Numbered from the stretch's first letter, positions 12,021-23,739 are shown. The stretch is 64,000 nucleotides of DNA from Plantago ovata (GCA_028274465.1 CM051456.1:46560870-46624869), one strand, 5' to 3'. Notes: generated from the sequence alone by a model not told the origin. Made by a program: numbers and translations.

Positions 12021-12038
12021 TGGCGCCGTCTGTGTGAA
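12021..12038 (+). promoter_or_regulatory. Primer binding site of F
   Basis: TGGCGCCGTCTGTGTGAA begins two bases after the 5' LTR. This form (TGGCGCCGTCTGTGGG in most relatives) is characteristic of Tat-lineage elements. I cannot name the primer tRNA with confidence from sequence alone. Confidence 0.75.
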
Positions 12039-12105
12039 GCGACACGAAAGGTCATTCCTTGCCCTACTGGTCGAGCCATCACCCTCCTCGTGACCCTTCA
12101 CGAAT

Positions 12106-14136
12106 ATGCCTCCCAGAAGAAGAAACCGTCTTGCTAATGCACCACCCAGGAACCCTCCTCAACCTAGAGGTCGTCCCTCTAGTAACGGTCGCGGAGGAGG
12201 AACGGATGGTGCTCCGAGGGCACCAAGAAACAACAATGTTGTAAGGAATCGAGATTACACGGAGGGGGCATTTACTAATGTCACCAACTCCCAAAGTGAA
12301 AGATCGGGAGAAAACAACCCGCAAGGAATCCCAGTAGGTAGTTCCTATGGAGCGTTGAGAGTCCCTAACAGCGCCGAGCCTAGGGGGAAACTTCCTCCAG
12401 TAGCAATCAATCAACCTCCCGTAGCAGTGAACCCTCCTCAACCGGCCGCATTGACCTTCACCCTTCCTGATGGACGTGTAGTCCGACCATCAGACTTCGG
12501 GATGGGCGAAGCTCAATACGGTCTATTCCTTCTCAGTCTACAAGGATACGTAGGGGGTAATGAGGCTGCTAGGGTTAATGCCGAGATACAAGCTCAAGGA
12601 GCACAACCAGCGTCGGTGCAAGAGCAACCTCGTGAAACCCTGGTCGCTCCTCGTCAATCCCAAGGAAGAGCACCAGTTGCACAAGATGAAGCACATTCGA
12701 GAGCCAACACAAGGCCGATTCAATCTCGACTTGGAACATCAAGAGTTCAATCAAGGTTAGGGCCTCAAGGTGCCCCGGATGACTTGAGAGACTTGATTGA
12801 TAGAAGGATACGGGCATCATTGCAAAATGTAGCTCAACAAGAAAATAGAGCTCAGGTGGTCGCTACACCACCCGCTCTCCCCAATCAAGTTACGCCCAAC
12901 CAAGTAACTCCTCAAAACCAACAAGAAGCAGTGGCAGAGAATCAAGCATTGAGAACAGTAGTTGAGGTAACCCCCTTGATCGACCCGATCACGGGGAGGA
13001 GGCTCACTCTGGAGGAACTCAACGCGAGGAAATCCGCACTTGATGCTCAGATAGAGACTCTACGAGGAACTGTCCAAGAGAAAGAGCAAGACCAAGATCC
13101 GAGCCCTTTGTGCGATGAGATTAGAAGCCACCAAGCCAAAATAGAAAGAGGGTTCCCCACCTTCGAAAGCTATGATGGAACAAGTTGTCCGAAGGACTAC
13201 TTGGTAAGATTTGGCACTAAAATGGACACTTACGGGCATGATTCAAGGACCAAAGCACTCCTCTTCCCGGCTAACCTCTCCGGAAAAGCCATGAAGTGGT
13301 GGTCGCGCCTCCCCCACCGATCCATCAAGTCATATAGAGATCTCTGCAAGGAGTTCTCTAAGCGTTTCGAGAAGGTGATGAACGCCAAGAGAAGAGTGAG
13401 GTACTTGGCCGAAATTGTTCAGAAAAACAACGAAGATTTGAGGGACTTCATCAATCGTTTTCATGAAGCAGCCCTCCAAGTCGAAGATCACTCGATCAAT
13501 GAGAGGAAAGAATATTTGTATGGTAACACTACCAACATCAAGTTCCAAGATGTACTCTCAGCATCGTGTGTGGAGAATGAAGCACAACTTGCCAAAGTTT
13601 GCAAGGATTTCCTCGAGGCTGAGGAATTCAGAAAAACCGTCACAGTGAGAACCAATCTTCCCAAGGAAAAAGGGAAGGAGAAAGAAAAAGAGAAGGAGTA
13701 CCCTCCTCGCCCTCAAAACCCCGGAAAGCAAAGGAAAGAACAAAAGTTTGGGCTGATCAAAGAGGGCAACTCTAGAAATGATTTCAGAGACAAGAGGTCT
13801 CCTCCCAGAAGGTCACCTCCAAGACGATATAGCAACTACACAGACTTAAATAGGCCAAGATCCGACATCTTGAACTATATAGTCTCGAGGAAGCTAGACG
13901 TCTCCTGGCCACCACCGATTAAGGAAAATCAAAGGAACAAGAGTTCGGAAAAATTTTGCAAGTTTCACAAGGGGAAAGGGCACACCTCCGATGAGTGTGT
14001 CGAACTCAAGAACAAAATAGAAACGATGATACGTAACGGTCAATTGGTTAGCTACATCCGGAAGGAAGAACCTCTGGCACTCCTGCCTCCACCACCTCGA
14101 AGTGGGAGCGAGAACCCTTACCAAGGAAACCCTTAG
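12106..14136 (+). CDS. gag: F gag (676 residues)
   Basis: This is the longest undamaged gag in the window. It starts MPPRRRNRLANAPP, 68 bases after the PBS. The N-terminal 330 residues are Pro/Gln/Arg-rich and probably disordered. The retrotransposon gag core (about 340-520) contains FPTFESYDGTSCPKDYLVRF, GKAMKWWSRLP and the DLRDFINRFHEAA stretch. A charged linker rich in KEKEKE and SPPRRSPPRR follows. A zinc-knuckle-like motif CKFHKGKGHTSDEC starts near residue 617, followed by a Tat-typical IETMIRNGQL helix. Gag forms the virus-like particle and binds the RNA. The ORF ends with TAG at 14134-14136 and the protease follows in the same frame, so this stop could be either the natural gag end or a single nonsense change. 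Confidence 0.9.
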   Translation: MPPRRRNRLANAPPRNPPQPRGRPSSNGRGGGTDGAPRAPRNNNVVRNRDYTEGAFTNVTNSQSERSGENNPQGIPVGSSYGALRVPNSAEPRGKLPPVAINQPPVAVNPPQPAALTFTLPDGRVVRPSDFGMGEAQYGLFLLSLQGYVGGNEAARVNAEIQAQGAQPASVQEQPRETLVAPRQSQGRAPVAQDEAHSRANTRPIQSRLGTSRVQSRLGPQGAPDDLRDLIDRRIRASLQNVAQQENRAQVVATPPALPNQVTPNQVTPQNQQEAVAENQALRTVVEVTPLIDPITGRRLTLEELNARKSALDAQIETLRGTVQEKEQDQDPSPLCDEIRSHQAKIERGFPTFESYDGTSCPKDYLVRFGTKMDTYGHDSRTKALLFPANLSGKAMKWWSRLPHRSIKSYRDLCKEFSKRFEKVMNAKRRVRYLAEIVQKNNEDLRDFINRFHEAALQVEDHSINERKEYLYGNTTNIKFQDVLSASCVENEAQLAKVCKDFLEAEEFRKTVTVRTNLPKEKGKEKEKEKEYPPRPQNPGKQRKEQKFGLIKEGNSRNDFRDKRSPPRRSPPRRYSNYTDLNRPRSDILNYIVSRKLDVSWPPPIKENQRNKSSEKFCKFHKGKGHTSDECVELKNKIETMIRNGQLVSYIRKEEPLALLPPPPRSGSENPYQGNP

Positions 14137-15132
14137 GATGATGACATTCATAATTACAACAATTATGAGAACCGCCCCGTGAATGGAAGCATCCACACTC
14201 TCACAATTGCGGGAGGACCCGCGGGGGGCGACACTCGTAATCAAAGGGAGATTACGGCGGACAATCTTAGGGTCCGAGATATGAAGTATGCTCAAGCCGC
14301 ACGACCGGGAACCAATGTTATCTCTTTCGATGACAGCGAGATACCTCTGAAGCATGCCGGAGGAGGGAACATCTATGATCCTTGCGTCCCACTTGTAGTC
14401 TCCTTGGACGTTCAATCATACAAGTTAGGAAGAATCCTCGTCGACACCGGGTGCTCGGCGAACTTGATTTTCACCGGAACCTTGAAAAGGATGCAAATGA
14501 ACACAAGAGAAGCGCTCAGAGAAGTGAGGAGCGCATTGGTAGGGTTTGGAGGACAACCTATCATGCCACTCGGAATGATCAACCTCACGGTGTCAATGGG
14601 TAGCGCTCCTAGACAAGTGACGCAATAGGTTCCTTTTGTGGTCGTCGATATGCCGTTTGATTATTTTCCAGTCCTAGGCCGACCCGGTCTCTCTCAATTT
14701 CGAGCCGTAGTGTCCACGGTCCACAACAAGTTAAAGTTCCCCACTCCTTTGGGAATTGGACAAGAAGTGGGAGACATACGAGAAGCATGGGAATGCTACA
14801 CCATGTCAGCCAAGTTCACTTCTAGGGTTGCCATTGGAGAACCCAACCCGGGGCAATCATCCGAGGAGACACCCCTTGTTCACAATGCGCCTTATCGTTT
14901 CTACACGGTTCGGCGAGTGAAGAATAAATCAAAAAAGCCAAGTCCGTCACTTAGGCGAAGAAAAGCAACCATGAAGAAAGACAAGGATACTCTAGTAGGA
15001 GCTGTTAAGGAGCTCGAGGAGTATCAAGTGATTCCACCAGTCCCACCCTCTTCCAAAAAGAAGAAATTCTTTGAGGAAAACAAAATTGAAGCAAGTAGCC
15101 CTAGAAGAAATCCAAATTTTCGAAGGAAGTGC
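14137..15132 (+). pseudogene. F protease region
   Basis: It continues in the gag frame with IAGGPAGGDTRNQR (a motif usual before Tat proteases), VISFDDSE, then the aspartic-protease active site VDTGCSANLIF near 14440-14472 and the flap/C-terminal part VVVDMPFDYFPVLGRPGLSQF. A TAG at 14626-14628 splits the domain, between VTQ and VPFVVV. The frame is lost near 15070-15130, where the protein continues one frame over. Protease would cleave the Gag-Pol polyprotein. The active-site DTG is intact, but the stop makes this copy defective. Confidence 0.85.
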
Positions 15133-18100
15133 TGACAAGGTCACAAAAATCGGTACCGAGATGACTACTGAAGTCAGGATGAAACTCATCCAATGTTTGA
15201 AGGATAACAACGACATCTTCGCGTGGAGTACCGAAGACCTCAAGGGGATCGACCCACGTGTCGCCGTTCACCGTCTGAACGTAGACCCATCGATCACCCA
15301 CATCAGAGAAAAGCGAAGAGACTTCAGTGCGGAAGATAATGCATAGAAGCGGAAGTCCAAAGACATCTTAAGGCCGGCCACATCAAGGAGGTGAGATACT
15401 CCGATTGGGTATGCAATGTGGTCCTCGTGGAAAAGGGTCCGGGAAAATGGAGAATGTGCAACAATTTCACAAGGCTCAACAAGTTCTGCCCGAAGGATCC
15501 CTACCCTCTCCCACGGATCGACCAGCTGGTCGATTCCACCGTCGGATGCGCCCTCCTGAGTTTCATGGATGCATACCAGGGCTTCTACCAGGTCAAAATG
15601 GCCAAAGATGACGTGCCCAAGACTGCCTTCTTCGCTAATGGCAATGTGTATTGCTTCAACGTGATGCCATTCGGTCTTAAAAACGCCGGAGCGACCTACC
15701 GGAGGTTGGTTAACAAGATGTTCAAAGAAGAGCTGGGTAAAACAATTGAAGTATATGTCGATGACATGCTCGTCAAGAGGAAAACCGAGGAGCAACATGT
15801 AGGTTACCATGCAAAATGCTTCCCAACCTTGAGAAAGTATGGCATGAAGCTCAACCCAGCGAAGTGTACCTTTGGAGTCAAAGGGGGGAAATTCCTCGGT
15901 TACATGGTAACGGAGAGAGGAATAGAAGCAAACCCCAAAAAGATAAAGGCCATCCTCGATCTTCCTCAACCTCAAGCCATCAATGAGGTACAACAATTGG
16001 TCGGAAAGTCAATCGCATTGAGTAGATTCATCTCGAGATCTGCCGAGAAAAATCTACCTTTTTTCAAAGTGCTAAGGAAGAGCAGCCACTTTGAGTGGAC
16101 GAAGGAGTGCGAGGAAGCCTTCGAGAAGTTGAAAGAGTATCTACTCGCTCCCCCACTATTGTCAAAACCCGTAGAAGGAGAGGTACTTTACTTATACCTA
16201 GCAGCAACTGGAGAAGCTATAAGCTCAGTCTTGGTACGAATCCAAGGTAACGACCACTTGCCCATCTACTACTTGAGTAAAGTACTAGCTGGATCTGAAA
16301 CGCGGTACATGGATATAGAGAGGCTATCTTTTTCCCTCGTTTATACGGCAAGGAGATTGAAGCCCTACTTTGGTGCTCACAAGGTTGTAGTCTTGACAAA
16401 GCAAACTCTTAAGCAAGTCCTCGGAAAAGCCGAAAACTCGGGAAGAATGGCAAGATGGGCAATTGAATTAAGCGAGTACGACATCGACTATCAAGCACCC
16501 GTGGCCAAGAAAGCACAAGTCATGGCCGACTTCCTCGTAGAGTATCCCTCCAAAGGAACTTTAGAGGAAAACCCTTCGGAAACACAAAGTGTTATGATGA
16601 TGGTCGAAGAGCAACCCCAGCAGAGCAACCCTATGCAAGCTCTTGAAGATGCCTTGAAAGAGCTCAAGGCGATGTCCCAAACAAAAAGAAAAAGGCATGA
16701 AGTGTTCCTGTCAGAGAAAATCGACGAACCAAAGGGCACAGAGACCGTCTCTCTAAAAACCAAGGAATTAGTCGACCACGGAGACGTCTGGATTCTTCAT
16801 GTTGATGGATCCTCATCAGGAAAAAATGGCAGGATAGGAATATACTTCAAGAGCCCCGGAGGGGCTGAACTCGAGTACGCCGTTACTCTTAGTTTCCCGG
16901 TCTCAAACAATGAAGCAGAATATGAAGCAATCCTCATAGCTCTACGCATGGCAAAAGCATTGGAAGTGAAGAAACTACATCTCTTCACTGATTCTCAACT
17001 AGCCGAGCAGCAAATCTCGGGAAAATTCAGAACCAAGAAGGATTCATTGGCCGAGTACAAGAGCGCCATCACGGAAGAAATCCAAAAATTCGAAAGTTGT
17101 GAGATTGAGAAGTTCTCGAGAGATCTCAATCAAAGGGCAGATGCCCTATCAAAGTATGCTTCAGCTTCCGGAGGAGTGGATACCCGGAATGTGATACTTA
17201 TGAGAATCAACGCATCATCCCTGTGGTCATCGAAGCCAAACGTATTGGCAATTGACTCTCAACCGAGTTGGATGCAAGAGATAACTACATATCTCAAAAA
17301 TGGAAGCCTCCCTCTTGACAAGGCTGAAGCGAGGAAGATCAAAGGAAAGGCTCCCCGATACATCATGCAAGGAGACTACTTGTACAAAAGGTCTTTCGAG
17401 GGAGTCTACTTGAGATGTGTCACCAAGCAAGAAGTCCAAAAACTTTTGGGAGAGATGCATCGAGGAAGTTGCGGGGACCATGCAGGAGGAAGAACCCTCG
17501 CGCAAAAAGTCATTCGACAAGGATACTACTGGCCCACTGTTCGTGAAGACGCTGCCCAATTTGTGAGAAGGTGCGAGGAGTGTCAAATGCACGCCAATTT
17601 GATCAACGTCCCAGCAAAGCCTCTCATGCCCATCACCATCACATGTCCCTTCGACATATGGGGCATCGACATAGTCGGTCCTCTCCCAAGAGGAACGGGT
17701 CAAAAGAAGTTCAGCATCGTTGCGGTCGAATACTTTAGCAAGTGGGCGGAAGTTGAGGCCGTATCTACCATCACCGAACAAAGAGTGATGAACTTCGTAT
17801 GGAGGAACATCGTGTGTCGATTTGGCTTGCCTAGAGTCCTCATCTCGGATAATGGTGCTCAATTTTGTGGCCAAAGATTCAATGAATGGTGCAAGGAAAT
17901 GAAGATTGAGAGGAGGTATACCTCTGTAGGACATCCTCAATCCAATGGGCAAACAGAAGCCGTCAACAAATCCTCGTCAACAACTTGCAGAAGAGGTTCG
18001 CCACCAACAAGGACTGGGTCGACGAGCTTGATGGAGTGGTATGGGCATACCGCACTACTTCAAAAACAGCTACAAGAGAGACTCCCTTCTCGCTAGTTTA

Positions 18101-18494
18101 TGGGTCCGAGGCGGTCATACCAGCAGAAGTGGCGGTAGAAACCCTCAGAATCCAAGGGTATCAACCCGAGGACAATCATACAGAGAGGCTCTTCGACCTG
18201 GAGACGGTTAGTGAAGCGAGGACCAATGCCTTGGCTAACATCCTCAGATATCAAGCACTGATCGCAAAGACCTACAACAAAGGCGTGAGAGAGAGGGACT
18301 TCCAAGTAGGAGACCTAGTACTCCGAGGAGCAGACATCCTGGGCAAAGTTGGGAAGATGCAACCCAATTGGGAAGGCCCCTACAAGATAATTGAAGCAAG
18401 GTCCAATGGAAGTTATCGGCTCCAAGACATGGAGGGAAGAGTACTGAAGAACCCTTGGAATACTTCCAACCTCCAAAGATTCTACGCGTAAGTG
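15071..18494 (+). pseudogene. pol: F pol: RT, RNase H, second RNase H, integrase
   Basis: The RT begins in frame 2 (FAWSTEDLKGIDP, 15215-15255), shifts back near 15345, then runs 15391-18096. RT motifs: KWRMCNNFTRLN, SFMDAYQGFYQV, VMPFGLKNAGATY and YVDD at 15754-15765. The first RNase H (about 16080-16540) looks degenerate, with VVVLTKQTLK where relatives usually have an Asp. A linker precedes a second, archaeal-type RNase H (HVDGSSSGKNGRIG, NNEAEYEAILIAL, LFTDSQLA; about 16797-17160), typical of Tat. Integrase has HRGSCGDHAGG...CEECQMH (zinc finger), IWGIDIVGPLP, ISDNGAQF and PQSNGQTEAVN. A single missing base near 17968 moves the C-terminus to another frame, ending NTSNLQRFYA at 18491. Several frameshifts, so not functional as read. 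Confidence 0.93.
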
Positions 18495-19292
18495 GTTTGA
18501 TGAACAAGCTTTTTGAAAGAACTCCTGTGAAAGGCCAGAAGATCGAGAAGGATTCCTCACAAGTTTGTGTGAGAGGTACCTCATGTCTTGGTTAAGAAAA
18601 GGTTGTAAGAAAGCTGGCCGCGAAGCCCCTATTGTAATTGCATTTCCGACAAATCAATACAATGTCTATCTTTCAAAAGAAAATGTTCAAGTGTAGAACT
18701 ACTATACTCAAAAAATAATGCTACTCGATCAAGAGAGCTTACTCGATCTACATAAAAGCTATTTGATTTCCATGATTAAGGGGAACCCTCCCCGCTCTCT
18801 TATCTCTAGAAGAGAATTAATCATGAAGCCATTTAAGGAGGTAAAAGCGAGGAGCAGAATGAAATCGAGGAGGATGAGCCCGATTCTTTCTAACTCAACA
18901 CTTAGAATTTTTTCTTAATTGTCAAGACAATCGAGAAGTGCGGAAACTACTTAGATAGCTCGACGAGACTAGCCCGAAGCACTCGTAGCGAGGAACTTTT
19001 GTTCTCGATTCTAACTTATACATGTTTAACTACTCTATCCAAGTTATACGTCATAACAAAAATTGGAGTTAGTAAAAAACACAAGTATAAGTAAGGAAGC
19101 GAAGAGCAACAATTTTTATTGAAGAAAACAAAGAGCGATGAGACAACAGTAGATAAACATATGTTACAAATAGATATGTTTCGAGGAGCGCCACAAAGGG
19201 CCGAATGAAAATTGTTTGAAAATAAATGCAAGTACAGAAATGGAAACTACAACATTCCCGAGCATACTCGGTCTTCAGGAGGCTCCCCGATC
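18495..19292 (+). other. F spacer between pol and the antisense gene
   Basis: About 800 bp with no convincing coding sequence on either strand. It lies between the 3' ends of two converging transcription units (gag-pol on plus, the extra gene on minus), so it should hold both polyadenylation regions. It contains A-rich stretches, including CAAAAAATAATG near 18710 and AAAGAAAAC near 18677. No hairpin or repeat stands out. Confidence 0.5.
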
Positions 19293-20141
19293 CTAGCGAG
19301 TTCTGCTATCGGTGAAGTCAGTGACCGGGGTGGTCGCGCTTGTAGCTCCTCGCGCAGGGCTAAGCAGCTCATGAATCTCGGCATTGTCTCGCTCCTGAGC
19401 CTGAGCCTCTTGGATAGCCTTCTCGTACATAATCAGCTCAGGCTCGACAAAGTCAGCTGCTCGCCCGATGACCGGATCACTCACCTTCACCCAAGCAGCG
19501 TTCCGAAGAGCTGCCTTCTCGAATGGATAGAGGATCACGCTCCTTAAGCACTCGGGCACCCAGGCGGGGAGGTAAGCTGGTTTGCTAGGATATGGAACTT
19601 CTGGGTCGGTCACTAGCTCACCAAACTCGCACGCCTCGTGCATCTCCTCGGTAATCTCCTCGTCAGGATAAGGAGTAAGGTCCTCGCGCCTTCAAGGATG
19701 CAAGTCCTCGCGGTCATCAGGATGGAAGTCAGCAGGGAGCAAGTTAACCCTCTTCAACTGGCCAACACACGAGAAGAAGCCCTCCTCGCGAGACGCCACT
19801 TGAACGTCTCTTTGGGCCATCTTGTAAGTGGCCGAAGACATGAAGTCGCGAGCAGCGGCGACTCGGATACCTTTCAGGAAAGAAAGGATGCTTGCCTTAA
19901 ACTTTTCCATGCAAATGGATAAAGTAGCATAGGCACCCTTAAAGCCCTTGGTCCTCGCCTTTTCTTTGGACAGCTCCTTCTCGAGCTCATCCACCTTGGC
20001 TCTTAGCTTCCCGGTCTCAGTCTCCGAGACCTTCACCTTGGACTCCGAAGCAGCAAGCTTCTTCTCGAGATCCTCGATCACGACCCCGATATCGGCGCGT
20101 TCGTCAGCAACTTGGCCATAGGCCACCTTCAAGTTCTCGAG

Positions 20142-20225
20142 CTACAAAAGGATCACACAGTTAGCGAGGAGGAAAAATTTTATACTTAGAAGAAAGTTTA
20201 CAAAGAAAGAAGTGAAAGAATGTAC
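20142..20225 (-). other. Intron 2 of the antisense F gene
   Basis: An 84-bp GT...AG intron (GTACATTC...CTTTTGTAG) in phase 0. It is AT-rich relative to the flanking exons. The codon just before the donor is TAG in this copy; CAG would give the usual exon-end AG. Confidence 0.72.
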
Positions 20226-20681
20226 CTAAAGCGAGCACATGCTCAACTCGTGTGCCCGGTCGAGGTCGCTCATCTGAATGAGCCGCTTCACTTCATCACC
20301 AGAAGCGGCCACCTTACCCTTCTTTCGGGCAGGTTCATTATTTCCTCCAAGGGTGAGCTTCCTCGCTCCCTTCTTGGCCACTGGCTTCTCGGGCCTCTTC
20401 TCGGCCTCGATCGTATTACGCGCCTCCTCCTCGGCCTCTTTGGCCTCCTTAGCCTTTTTCGCTGCCGCCTCCTCCTCGGCCTTCTTTATTGCCTCCACGG
20501 GGTTCTCCCTTGTCTCGAGCCCCTCTCGCACCAAAGCATCGCGATGATGCGCAGCGTTACGAGGAGGGGTCAGGCTGAGAGAACCGAGGATCTTGGTCTC
20601 TTTATTGGCTAGCCTTTGTTTCCTCCTTTGCTCCTCCTTGGCGGCTAATGTCTTCGACATTATCCACTGTAACCAATAGGC

Positions 20682-20821
20682 TGCAAAATAAAAACACAAG
20701 TTAGTACGATCGAGGAGCATAAGAATCGAAGAGGAAAGGAAAAAAGCGAGGACATACTACAAACAAGCAAGGCAAGCAAAGAAAAAACACAAGTCTACAG
20801 GCTATTTTTTTCTAAGCTTAC
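20682..20821 (-). other. Intron 1 of the antisense F gene
   Basis: Read on the minus strand it starts GTAAGCTTAG after exon sequence CTCTTCG. It ends in a T-rich stretch and GCAG directly before CCTATTGG (last intron base 20681-20682). Its removal restores the frame (phase 1). The T-rich, stop-rich content fits a plant intron. Confidence 0.75.
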
Positions 20822-22628
20822 CGAAGAGGACTTTCTTTGTATATCGGTTCCCGATATAGCCCGTGTACGAGTAGGGCGAAAGGACCGCCAAGAACGGGAG
20901 TGGCTGGAGGACTAATCCCCAGTAAAAGTAATTCTAAGGATGGGGTCCCCGATTCTGCTCCTCGAGCTCCATGAAACAAGGATCGGACTCCTCGGACAGG
21001 GGATGCTTATCAGCAATCTTTCCCCTAAACATCAGCTTCGGAACTCCCCACTCCGCTTCCTCCTCGCTCATATTAGGTAGCTTCTTCTTCTTGATGTAGA
21101 AGTACCTATGGAACCATTTGTAACCCGAGGAACTGGGAGCGTCCATGATGAAACCCAATCCTGGTCGAGCATTAAAATAATAGAAGTACTTGTTCCCGGA
21201 GCTCATCGAGACTCGGAACAATTGGTTGAAGTTGTGAAAATTTAGCTCGATCCCTCTCTTCATGCAAAAGACTCCAAAGCAGACCAAAGTCCCGAAGGCA
21301 CTCGGTACTAGTTGCCAAGGAGTGATCCCCAAAGTATTGAAGATGTCGTGGAAAGCATCGCAGAACGGAAGTATCCATCCTCGATCCAAGCTTAGACAGT
21401 GAACGGCCATGTACCCAGGAGGAGCGTTGTAAAAGGTCTGGTCCTCCTTGGGCACGAGGATGTCGAACTTACTCTTAGGAAGAGTATACTTCCATCTTAG
21501 AGTAGAAACCTCCTCGACCTTAACAGTGGAAGCGGTGGCCGGGATGATACCATCCTCGTTTTTCTCACCCTGCGGATCGGGGAGATCTACCGTGCGAGCA
21601 CTCTTAGTGAACTTCTTTTCAGCGGCCTTGGTGGCTTTAGGCTCAGGCTCCTCGACAGCCTTGGCCTTTTTATTCTTTCCAGAGCGAGAGCGCTTGCTCG
21701 CTCTCTTTTTTGCCTTCTTCGCATCAGCGGCTATCTGTGCAAGGCGCATGTTGTATTCCTGCTCCTCGAGCGGATTAGGTGCTCGAGTCTCACTCGGAAA
21801 GGAAAAGTCTATGGTTGTCGGGTCTATGGAATGATAGCTGGTCCCCTCCTCGCGCGCGAATCTGTTCGCATCTCTGATAGCTTGTCTTTGCACTTCCGAG
21901 AAGGAAGGAGACATAGTGCTCGGACCAGCTTCATCCCGATTAGCATCTCTGATCGTCAAGGGAACCTCCTCCTCCTCATCGGTAACAACGGCCCTCCTAG
22001 TAGTTTGAGGGGGAAATCTGACCCTCTTCGGTGGGGGACTAGTCCGAGGAGAGGTAGCATCATCATCCTCGTCGCTCTCCTCTTCAGTCTCATCGCTATC
22101 GATGATCTGCACTGGGATCGGGCCCTTCCCTCGTTGGACCGAGTGCTCACCTTCCTCTTAAAGTGACAAGGCTAACTCCGGCCTCTCAGTATCGTCCATG
22201 TCCTCGATCCTGATTTCAGCAGGAGGGACCACATTAACCGCCCCGTAATTGCGGCCATGTACTTGGGCGGCGCGAGTAATCAGCTCCGCGGACACCCCAG
22301 GGTTTGAAGGACCACCCTCCGCCTCGGTCCGATCATCGATGAAATCATCATCTTCGGTACGGCACCTTTTACGGCTCACCAGCTGATACAGATCTTCCTC
22401 GCTCTCTGTATCTTCATCTCCCTCGTCGGCATTAGCATCGCCGCCTTCTTCACCTGCGGATGCTTCCTCCTCGCCACCAAGCTCAATTTGGGGCTCCTCG
22501 ACAGCTTGCTCCAGTGTGTCATCCAGAAAGGTCGCCGATACATCTGACGTATCAGGCGACGTAGTATGGTCGCTCCCATACTCTCCAGCGGCCGACTGAT
22601 TCTGACTGTCGTCGCTCCTCTTGGACAT

Positions 22629-23445
22629 CCTAAAGGTGGGCAAAGAAGAAATTAGGATGGTTTGTGATAGTCCAAGAGGTCCTTTTAAGTATATTCATTA
22701 CGTTCGACCTCCCGAACGGAGAAAAATCTCAAACGCAAAAAGAAAAAGATAACACTGAAGAAGTTATCCTACGGAGCGACCAACCGCTCGAAACAAGCAA
22801 GAGCGAGCAGCATACCAACATGTATATAAACAGACAGGAGCGAGCAGGCATATATAAACGAGGAGAACACGAGGGACCAACCGCTCGAAAAGACAAAAAG
22901 GTACTACAGTTACTTCTACAGCCATAACCTAAGGAGGAGGCAACAGGGGTTTACAGCAAAGAAAAAAGGCATAAGAAAGGGGGAAGTTACTTCCACGACC
23001 ATACAAGTCGAATCAACACAATTCGATTCAATTATAGTCCATCTACAGGTCCGTTTACAAGTTATTAAGTCCAAGGCCGTTCAAAGGCCGCCGTCCACCG
23101 GCAAATTTTCAGGTGACCATTCCGGGAAGGAAATAAAAAAGGCGGAATCGAAAAAGACAACACCGAAAGCAAAATAAGGGCAAATTCGAGCACAAGAAGA
23201 GGAATTAAAGACAAAGGATCAGAAACTTACTTGTTTTATAAGTCGATAGAGACTAGAAACTGGAAAGGAAGCCGGAAAAAGAAGATCTTCGCCTGAAAAA
23301 ACGGATTCTGGACACCGGAAACTCTCCCCGCGCGTCACTTGTCTCGACCACCTTGCTTGTCGATCACAGAATTATGCTCCTCGCTCTCTCTTTTTTGATC
23401 TGAATGTTCGGATTGAGAAAAGTGTGGAATGAGCGAGTATCGATC
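22629..23445 (-). other. 5' leader of the antisense F gene
   Basis: About 800 bp between the antisense TATA box and the ATG, with no ORF of note. Directly before the ATG the minus strand reads a pyrimidine-rich run ending CCTTTAG, which could be the acceptor of an intron in the leader. I cannot identify its donor with confidence. Confidence 0.45.
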
Positions 23446-23453
23446 TATTTATA
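23446..23453 (-). promoter_or_regulatory. Candidate antisense promoter TATA box
   Basis: On the minus strand the sequence reads CCTATAAATAGATCGAT, a full TATAAATAG box. It is about 820 bp upstream of the antisense ATG (22628). It is the only strong minus-strand TATA box I noticed between the tandem repeat and the gene. Confidence 0.55.
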
Positions 23454-23739
23454 GGAGGGTATCTCGGGGATATGAAACGACGCATGCCCTCGCTCCATCC
23501 AGATCGACCACGTGGCCATTATCAACGGCCCAGATTACGGCCGCCTGGCGAATTACCTACTTTACCCTCGGCGCTCCCGCTCGGGCTCGGGCACACTTTC
23601 CCATGCCAGCGCGAATTACCTAAAGGTAATTCGTAGCGCGAGCACCGCACCACTGGGCTCAGGGATAGAGCGACCACCAAAAAGGATGGCAAGACAAAAT
23701 CGACGGATACATTATGATGGATCGAGGAGCCCCTATAAG

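Larger units (their letters stand above)
19293..22628 (-). pseudogene. Antisense three-exon gene inside F (putative gypsy-type transposon protein)
   Basis: Exon 1 runs 22628-20822 (ATG, MSKRSDDSQNQ), exon 2 20680-20226, exon 3 20141-19293. Intron 1 begins GTAAGC and ends TTTTGCAG; intron 2 begins GTACAT and ends TTTTGTAG. Exon lengths 1807, 455 and 849 keep one frame across both splices, about 1037 codons. Only four codons break it: TAA at 22158, TAG at 20934, TAG at 20226 and TGA at 19692, each one C-to-T step from CAA, CAG or CGA. Exon 1 has an acidic N-terminus, a Lys-rich basic block (KKAKKRASKRSRSGKNKK) and a globular part (PPGYMAVHCLSLDRGWILPF, YKWFHRYFYIKKKK) that resembles the family annotated as putative gypsy-type transposon / Transposase_28. 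Exons 2-3 are charged coiled coil (EEEAAAKKAKEAKEAEEEAR; KVDELEKELSKEKA). Antisense ORFs are known in some Tat elements. Function unknown. Confidence 0.82.

Noticed and set aside
12079..12820. Minus-strand ORFs opposite F gag
   Set aside because: Short, overlapping the well-supported gag frame; no domain.
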